A DNA stretch of 11,309 bases from Alphaproteobacteria bacterium (GTDB lineage Bacteria; Pseudomonadota; Alphaproteobacteria; UBA6615): NCBI GenBank assembly GCA_030831135.1, contig JAURLR010000332.1, positions 1 to 11,309 on the forward strand, given 5' to 3'. How positions within the stretch are numbered: the stretch's first letter is position 1; every line of letters starts with the position of its first letter. The notes beneath the pieces are model-generated. The model worked only from the letters and a program-made list of their open reading frames with translations, searched no databases and was not told where the DNA came from. The translations under genes were made by a program, and so were the position numbers. Positions 6,783 through 11,309 of this stretch are shown in pieces.

Positions 6783-6843
6783 TCTTCCCTCACGGATTGC
6801 ACGGATAAACACGGGCTTCTTCCGCGCCCCTGCAATGCGCGAA

Positions 6844-6861
6844 ACCGGAGACCAATCCGGT
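6844..6861. promoter_or_regulatory. Operator-like inverted repeat ACCGGA-N6-TCCGGT
   Basis: A perfect 6+6 inverted repeat with a 6-bp spacer lies in the 120-bp divergent spacer between the dehalogenase gene (leftward) and the VOC gene (rightward). It could bind a dimeric regulator controlling both directions. No strong -35/-10 pair was found to anchor it; TTGTCA on the minus strand (6891-6886) lacks a good -10 partner. No base-paired U tract follows, so a terminator is unlikely. Confidence 0.35.
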
Positions 6862-6902
6862 ACAACATGTTAGCTTTGCTGAACCTGACAAAAGAGTAAC
6901 CC

Positions 6903-7316
6903 ATGACCGAACACGTCCACCACACCCACCTGTTCTGTTCCGATATCGACGCCACGATCCGCTGGTGGTGCGAGATGCTCGGTGCCGAAGTTGCCTATGA
7001 CGGAGACTTCGGCGGCGCGCGCAATGTGTTCATGCGAATCGGTTCGGGACGCCTGCATCTCTACGATCAGGCGCCGCGCGACGATGGACACGGCGCGGTC
7101 CACCACATCGGCATCCGCACCGATGATCTCGAAGCTCTCGAAGCCCGCCTGCGCAGCAAGGGTGTTGCGTTCCGGAGCGGCATCCGTGATTTCGATGCCT
7201 GGAAGTACATCATGTGTCCGGCACCGGACGGGGTTCTGCTGGAGCTGTTTCAGGCAGACCCCGACAAGCTGGGCGGGGGTGCCGGGAAATACTTCTCCGA
7301 CTGGCTCGAAGACTAG
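6903..7316 (+). CDS. VOC / glyoxalase-fold protein
   Basis: This 137-residue protein is made of two beta-alpha-beta-beta-beta modules. Metal-ligand positions of the VOC superfamily are filled: His7 (HHTHLFCSDID), His68 (HHIGIRTDDLEALEARL) and Glu114 (DGVLLELFQ). WKYIMCPAPDGVLLE is the usual final strand pair. Members include glyoxalase I, methylmalonyl-CoA epimerase, extradiol dioxygenases and antibiotic-resistance proteins. At this length it is a single-domain enzyme or binding protein, and the substrate cannot be named. The start is ATG 6903, with AAAGAG about 6 bases upstream. The MFS exporter gene follows after 9 bases and is very likely cotranscribed. Confidence 0.85.
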   Translation: MTEHVHHTHLFCSDIDATIRWWCEMLGAEVAYDGDFGGARNVFMRIGSGRLHLYDQAPRDDGHGAVHHIGIRTDDLEALEARLRSKGVAFRSGIRDFDAWKYIMCPAPDGVLLELFQADPDKLGGGAGKYFSDWLED

Positions 7317-7325
7317 CGCACGGAC

Positions 7326-8519
7326 ATGAGCACGCCCGACACCACGTCGCAATCGCGCCTTCCGCCGATTGCCTTTCTCGGGCTGCTCGCTGCCATCAGC
7401 CCGCTTTCCCTTGGCATTCCGGCCCAGTCGATCCCGGATATCGCCGACACCTTTGGCGCCAACTATGGCACAACGCAGCTGATCATCTCTGCCTTCCTGC
7501 TGAGCTTCGCTGTCTCCCAGATCGTCGTGGGACCGCTGTCTGACCGGTTTGGCCGCAAACCCGTTCTCTATGGCGGATTGCTGATCTATGGAATGGCCAG
7601 CGTCGGTGCGGCCTTCGCCAACAGTATCGAACTCTTGATCCTGGCGCGCGTGCTTCAGGGCGCAGGCGGCTGCGCGGCCCTCGTCACCCCGCGCGCCGTC
7701 GTTCAGGACACCTATAAAGAGCTGGAAGCGGCTCGAATGATGGCCTTTGTGGCCATGCTGCAATCGGTTGCACCCGCTGTTGGCCCGGTCATCGGCGGGG
7801 CCATCGACACCTATTTCGGCTGGCGCTGGATCTTCGGTTTCCTGGCGATCCTGGCCGGGGCAATGGCTCTGGGTGCGAACCTGTGGCTTCGCGAGACGCG
7901 CCCACTGCATGGCGGCCAGCCCGATAGCTGGACCACGATCTTCATGCGTTATGCACGCCTGCTCAATTCGCGCCTTTATATCGGATACACCTTGGCGTTT
8001 GCCTTCGGAACCACGGGATTCTTCGGATTTCTTGCCGTCGGCCCCGCCCTGCTGATCGAGGGTCGGGGACTCTCCCCGTTCGGATTCAGTCTTTCGCTGA
8101 TGGTCATCGCGACGCAGTTCGTGGTCGGCGCCTATGTGTCCAGCCGACTGGTGGGACGGCTCGGACTGGATCGCACGCTCTGGGTCGCGACCATCGGGAT
8201 CACCTTGCCCGCACTGCCGCTACTGGTTTTTGTGGATTCCCCTAGCGTGCTCACCATCATTGCTCCGTTTGTTGTTTTCGCCTTCTTCAACGGGTTCATC
8301 TTTCCAAATGCGCTTGCCGGGGCGACCAGTGTCGACCCCCGCATTGCCGGATCAGCCGCCTCTTTCCTTGGCTTTACGCAGCTGGGCCTCGGCTCGATCA
8401 TTGTGTTTGGGCTGAGCAATATGGACACGAGCACCACGCTCCCGCTGGGCTATTGCCTGCTGGGACTGGGCATCCTGACCGGGTTCGGTATGTGGCTCGT
8501 GCGCACAGCAGAGCGCTGA
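7326..8519 (+). CDS. MFS exporter, Bcr/CflA drug-resistance type
   Basis: This is a 397-residue inner-membrane protein with about twelve hydrophobic segments. MFS motif A is at 69-80 (GPLSDRFGRKPV) after helix 2, RVLQGAGG at 108-115 is the helix 4 motif, and SVAPAVGPVIGG at 147-158 is the antiporter motif C in helix 5. Together with DTYFGWRWIF these are characteristic of Bcr/CflA-type proton-driven exporters of drugs and small hydrophobic compounds. The length is normal. The start at ATG 7326 is 9 bases after the VOC stop, with only a weak ribosome-binding site, so translation may be coupled. Export of a substrate or toxic intermediate handled by the neighbouring enzymes is an inference. Confidence 0.9.
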   Translation: MSTPDTTSQSRLPPIAFLGLLAAISPLSLGIPAQSIPDIADTFGANYGTTQLIISAFLLSFAVSQIVVGPLSDRFGRKPVLYGGLLIYGMASVGAAFANSIELLILARVLQGAGGCAALVTPRAVVQDTYKELEAARMMAFVAMLQSVAPAVGPVIGGAIDTYFGWRWIFGFLAILAGAMALGANLWLRETRPLHGGQPDSWTTIFMRYARLLNSRLYIGYTLAFAFGTTGFFGFLAVGPALLIEGRGLSPFGFSLSLMVIATQFVVGAYVSSRLVGRLGLDRTLWVATIGITLPALPLLVFVDSPSVLTIIAPFVVFAFFNGFIFPNALAGATSVDPRIAGSAASFLGFTQLGLGSIIVFGLSNMDTSTTLPLGYCLLGLGILTGFGMWLVRTAER

Positions 8520-8535
8520 GAAAACCGTTCCCCCC

Positions 8536-8570
8536 AAAAAGGGAAAGGGCCCGCGCCGAAGCGCGAGCCC
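8536..8570 (-). terminator. Rho-independent terminator of aceA with UUCG loop
   Basis: Read on the minus strand, a 10-bp GC-rich stem (GGGCTCGCGC / GCGCGGGCCC, one mismatch) closes a TTCG tetraloop and is followed by TTTCCCTTTTT. It starts 26 bases past the aceA stop. On the plus strand no T-rich tract follows the hairpin, so for the convergent MFS gene it would act weakly at best. Confidence 0.85.
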
Positions 8571-8596
8571 CCACTCTCAACTCCTGACCCGCAATT

Positions 8597-9919
8597 CTAG
8601 AACTGTGCGGTTTCGGTGGAGCCTGCCATGGCCGTGGTCGAGGATTCGCCCGATGACACGGCTGTCGACACGGCGTCGAAGTAGGACGTGCCCACTTCGC
8701 GCTGATGGCGTGTGGCGGAGTAGCCGTCGACCTCGGAGGCGAACTCGGCTTCCTGCAGGATCGAGTATGCCGCCATGCCCTCTTCCTTGTAGGCATTGGC
8801 CAGCTGGAAGGTGGCGTGGTTCAGGCTGTGGAAGCCCGCCAGGGTCACGAACTGGAACTTGTAGCCCATCGCCGCAATCTCGCTCTGGAAGCGCCGCATA
8901 TCATCCTTGTCGAGATGCTTGGCCCAGTTGAAGGACGGCGAGCAGTTGTAAGCCAGCATCTGGTCCGGGAACTCGGCCTTGATCGCCTCGGCGTAACGAC
9001 GCGCTTCGTCGAGGTCCGGGGTTGCCGTCTCACACCAGATCAGATCGGCGTAAGGGGCATAGGCGAGACCGCGCGCGATGGCGCAATCCAGACCACCGGT
9101 AATCCGGTAGAAGCCTTCCGGCGTGCGTTCGCCCGTGAGGAACGGATGATCGCGCTCGTCGATATCGCTGGTGATCAGCTGGGCGGCATTGGCATCGGTC
9201 CGCGCCATGATCAGGGTCGGAACCCCCATCACATCAGCCGCGAGGCGCGCGGCATTCAGGGTCCGCGTGAAGGTACCCGTGGGAACAAGCACCTTGCCGC
9301 CGAGATGGCCGCACTTCTTTTCCGCGGCCAGCTGGTCCTCGAAATGAACGGCAGCAGCCCCCGCTTCGATCATCGACTTCATCAGTTCAAAGGCATTCAG
9401 GGGGCCACCGAAACCGGCCTCGGCATCAGCAATGATCGGCGCGAAGAAATCGATATCGGTCGTCTCCAGCCCATCGGCGCGTTCCATGGTCTGAACCTGA
9501 TCGGCGCGCTGGAATGCCTGATTGATGCGCTTGATCACCGCCGGCCCGCTGTCGACGGGATAGAGGCTCTGATCGGGATACATCTGGCCCGAGGAATTGG
9601 CGTCCGCCGCGACCTGCCAGCCCGAAAGATAGATGGCCTTGAGCCCGGCGCGCAGACGCTGAACGGCCTGATTGCCGGTATAGGCCCCCAGTGTCGGCAC
9701 GAAATCTTCTTCGGCGAGAAGCTTCCAGAGCTTCCGGGCACCGGTTTCGGCCAAAGTATGCTGGATCTGAAGCGAACCGCTCAGCCGTGCGACATCCTGC
9801 TGGGTATAGTCGCGGGCGATTCCCTTCCAGCGGTCGGGCGCCCATTCCGGGGTCGGCCAGTTTTCGTTTCCGCCGTTGCTTCCGTCGCGGCGCATCATCG
9901 AGGACATGTCGTTGGGCAT
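8597..9919 (-). CDS. aceA: Isocitrate lyase
   Basis: This 440-residue enzyme cleaves isocitrate to glyoxylate and succinate, the first step of the glyoxylate shunt, needed for growth on acetate and fatty acids. The active-site signature KKCGH is at 201-205 (catalytic Cys203). Asp165 in [13 protein letters not shown] is the Mg-binding aspartate. NCSPSFNW and TLAGFHSLN complete the substrate pocket, and the C-terminus ending [14 protein letters not shown] is typical. ATG 9919 was chosen because GGAGA lies about 6 bases upstream and the family begins close to this point; an in-frame ATG at 10075 would add 52 unrelated residues within the promoter region. It is divergent from a ScfR/RamB-like regulator that probably controls it. 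No malate synthase gene is in the window. Confidence 0.97.
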   Translation of the reverse strand: MPNDMSSMMRRDGSNGGNENWPTPEWAPDRWKGIARDYTQQDVARLSGSLQIQHTLAETGARKLWKLLAEEDFVPTLGAYTGNQAVQRLRAGLKAIYLSGWQVAADANSSGQMYPDQSLYPVDSGPAVIKRINQAFQRADQVQTMERADGLETTDIDFFAPIIADAEAGFGGPLNAFELMKSMIEAGAAAVHFEDQLAAEKKCGHLGGKVLVPTGTFTRTLNAARLAADVMGVPTLIMARTDANAAQLITSDIDERDHPFLTGERTPEGFYRITGGLDCAIARGLAYAPYADLIWCETATPDLDEARRYAEAIKAEFPDQMLAYNCSPSFNWAKHLDKDDMRRFQSEIAAMGYKFQFVTLAGFHSLNHATFQLANAYKEEGMAAYSILQEAEFASEVDGYSATRHQREVGTSYFDAVSTAVSSGESSTTAMAGSTETAQF

Positions 9920-9961
9920 GTGAATTCTCCGTAAAGTGCTGCGTTGAACGACACCATGCCG

Positions 9962-10066
9962 TGCAACCTGTTTGTGAAGAATTGACAGTGCGGCCGCACA
10001 ATGCAACAGGTTACTGGTATTGTTGAAGAAAACATGTAATGTTTTGTAAATTTGCTGCGCTGCAAC
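9962..10066. promoter_or_regulatory. Candidate operator region between aceA and the ScfR/RamB-like gene
   Basis: The 193-bp divergent spacer contains TGCAAC three times in the same orientation (9962-9967, 10002-10007, 10061-10066). The first two sit in similar contexts (TGCAACCTGTT and TGCAACAGGTT). It also holds a perfect 12-bp palindrome GTGCGGCCGCAC (9988-9999), an AACAT-N3-ATGTT repeat (10031-10043) and TTTGC-N6-GCAAC (10051-10066). Known RamB/PccR sites have, as remembered, TTTGCAAA-like cores, so the TGCAA elements are the best operator candidates. A TTGACA lies at 9982-9987 but has no clear -10 partner. Confidence 0.4.
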
Positions 10067-10112
10067 TGAAAACACTGTAAAGCGAAATCAACGTCAACCC
10101 CGGAATTCCGCC

Positions 10113-11309
10113 ATGGCCAGTCCCGAAATCGCAACCACTGACGCGCCCAAATCCGACACCCCCAAACTCGGCGGGCGTGTCCGGAGACTCCGGCGTCAGG
10201 AAGGCATGAGCCAGGCGGCACTGGCCATCGAGCTGGGGATATCGGCGAGCTACCTGAACCTGATCGAGCACAACCGGCGCAATCTGACCGTCCCCTTGCT
10301 GATCAAGCTGGCCGAACGGTTCGAACTGGAACTCAGCGAGATCGCCGAGAGCGACGAGGGGCGGCTGAGCGCCGATCTCATGGAGGCCTTCGGCGATGAT
10401 CTGTTCGGGGATATCGACCTGACCACCACCGATGTGCGGGACCTCGTGACATCCAACTCCACCGTCGCGCGGGCGATTCTGGCGCTCTACGACCGGTACC
10501 GGAACATGCGTGACGACGCCGAGACCGTTGGTGCCAAATCCGGTAGTAGCAATGACGAGGTACCGGTCAGTGATCGCCTGCCCAGTGAACAGGTCTCGGA
10601 TTTCCTTCAGACACGCGCCAATTATTTTCCCGAACTCGAGGAAGCCGCAGAACGCGTGAACCATGATTCCGCCCTGTCGGGTGAGGACACGCTCAGCGCC
10701 ATGGTCACCTTCCTGATGAACACCTTCGGCGTGCGCGTGGTGGATTTGCCCGAAGATGATTCGCGCGCCGTGCGGCGGTTCGATCCCGACACCCGCATTC
10801 TCGGGCTTTCGAACATGCTTCCTGCCGACAGCCGCAACTTTCAGGCCGCGCACCAGATCGGCCTGCTGGCCGCGGATCGTGAAATCAACCTGCTGGTGGA
10901 TGAAGGCGACTTCACTGGCGAAGACGCACGCACCCTCGCACGGATCGCGCTTGCCAACTATTTCGCGGGCGCCCTGCTGATGCCCTATGACGCCTTTCAC
11001 AAGGCGGCCAAGACCCACCGCTATGACGTCGAACTTCTGCAGCACCGTTTCGGGGTCAGTTTCGAACAGGCCTGCCACCGCCTGACGACCCTGCAGCGGC
11101 CGGGCAATCAAGGCGTGCCGCTGCACCTGCTGCGCGTCGACATCGCCGGCAACATCTCCAAGCGCTTCTCGCTGTCGGGCCTGCGCATTCCCCGCCACAG
11201 CGGCGCCTGCCCGCGCTGGAACGTCTATGCGGCGCTGATGACGCTCGGGCGCATCCATGTGCAGGTCTCGGAGATGCCCGACCGCAGCGCCTATTTCTGC
11301 ATCGCCCGC
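10113..11309 (+). CDS. ScfR/RamB-like transcriptional regulator (partial, right edge)
   Basis: The frame is open for 399 codons and is cut by the window end; the family is usually about 470-480 residues. Residues about 20-76 are an XRE-type helix-turn-helix (LGGRVRRLRRQEGMSQAALA, then GISASYLNLIEHNRRNLT). The middle region resembles an ImmA/IrrE domain: AAHQIGLLAAD at 245-255 occupies the HExxH place but lacks the catalytic Glu and second His, while ANYFAGALLMPYDAF (281-295) is well kept. The C-terminal DUF2083-type region has GLRIPRHSGACPRWNVYAAL (356-375), with Cys366. These are features of the short-chain fatty acyl-CoA regulators (RamB, PccR), which sense acyl-CoA and control acetate or propionate genes. 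Its position divergent from aceA supports control of the glyoxylate shunt and of itself. The first good start is ATG 10113; its ribosome-binding site is weak. Confidence 0.9.
   Translation, partial: MASPEIATTDAPKSDTPKLGGRVRRLRRQEGMSQAALAIELGISASYLNLIEHNRRNLTVPLLIKLAERFELELSEIAESDEGRLSADLMEAFGDDLFGDIDLTTTDVRDLVTSNSTVARAILALYDRYRNMRDDAETVGAKSGSSNDEVPVSDRLPSEQVSDFLQTRANYFPELEEAAERVNHDSALSGEDTLSAMVTFLMNTFGVRVVDLPEDDSRAVRRFDPDTRILGLSNMLPADSRNFQAAHQIGLLAADREINLLVDEGDFTGEDARTLARIALANYFAGALLMPYDAFHKAAKTHRYDVELLQHRFGVSFEQACHRLTTLQRPGNQGVPLHLLRVDIAGNISKRFSLSGLRIPRHSGACPRWNVYAALMTLGRIHVQVSEMPDRSAYFCIAR

Noticed and set aside
6870..7910. A 346-codon open frame antisense to the VOC and MFS genes
   Set aside because: It overlaps two genes with clear family motifs and has the odd composition of a mirror frame.
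8705..9934. A long open frame antisense to aceA
   Set aside because: The minus strand encodes an unmistakable isocitrate lyase with a ribosome-binding site and terminator. The antisense frame matches nothing recognisable.
9982..9987. TTGACA as a -35 box for the rightward regulator gene
   Set aside because: The bases about 17 positions downstream do not resemble TATAAT, and the hexamer overlaps the edge of a palindrome. Too weak to call a promoter.
10011..11258. A 415-codon open frame antisense to the ScfR/RamB-like gene
   Set aside because: It is a shadow frame; the plus strand carries the helix-turn-helix and C-terminal family motifs.

Overview
The window is GC-rich and densely coded, and looks like an alphaproteobacterial chromosome. 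Three things point that way. There are two kinds of palindromic intergenic repeat of a style common in Alphaproteobacteria (3763-3861 and 4879-4966). An isocitrate lyase gene stands back to back with a regulator of the short-chain fatty acyl (ScfR/RamB/PccR) family. The protein sequences also have an overall alphaproteobacterial look. The genus cannot be told from the sequence. No RNA genes, transposase, integrase, CRISPR array or attachment site were seen, and no gene-free stretch exceeds 300 bases.

Region 1 (1-1677): a minus-strand LysR-type reading frame runs off the left edge. Halfway through its effector domain it changes, in frame, into a DUF305 (His/Met-rich, metal-binding type) sequence. 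This is the oddest object in the window. Divergent from it is a GTG-started Rossmann protein resembling a degenerate shikimate dehydrogenase.

Region 2 (1694-6782): four loci lie head to tail on the minus strand and read like a catabolic operon. In transcription order they are an intact subfamily-II haloalkane dehalogenase-like hydrolase, a second tandem paralogue interrupted by an in-frame TAG near its N-terminus, a YcjY/dienelactone-hydrolase-like alpha/beta hydrolase, and a two-domain class II aldolase/short-chain dehydrogenase. Palindromic repeats fill the two longer gaps within this set. A plausible, unproven reading is hydrolytic removal of halogen or ester groups, followed by oxidation or C-C cleavage of the resulting hydroxylated product.

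Region 3 (6903-8519): a plus-strand pair, a VOC/glyoxalase-fold protein and a Bcr/CflA-type MFS exporter, is separated from the dehalogenase by a 120-bp divergent spacer carrying an 18-bp inverted repeat. The pair may handle a reactive intermediate and its export.

Region 4 (8536-11309): isocitrate lyase (aceA, minus strand) ends at a strong UUCG-loop terminator. It is divergent from a ScfR/RamB-like regulator cut off by the right edge. The 193-bp spacer between them carries palindromes and repeated TGCAAC half-sites that may be the regulator's operators. This is a glyoxylate-shunt module for growth on acetate or fatty acids, probably independent of regions 1-3.
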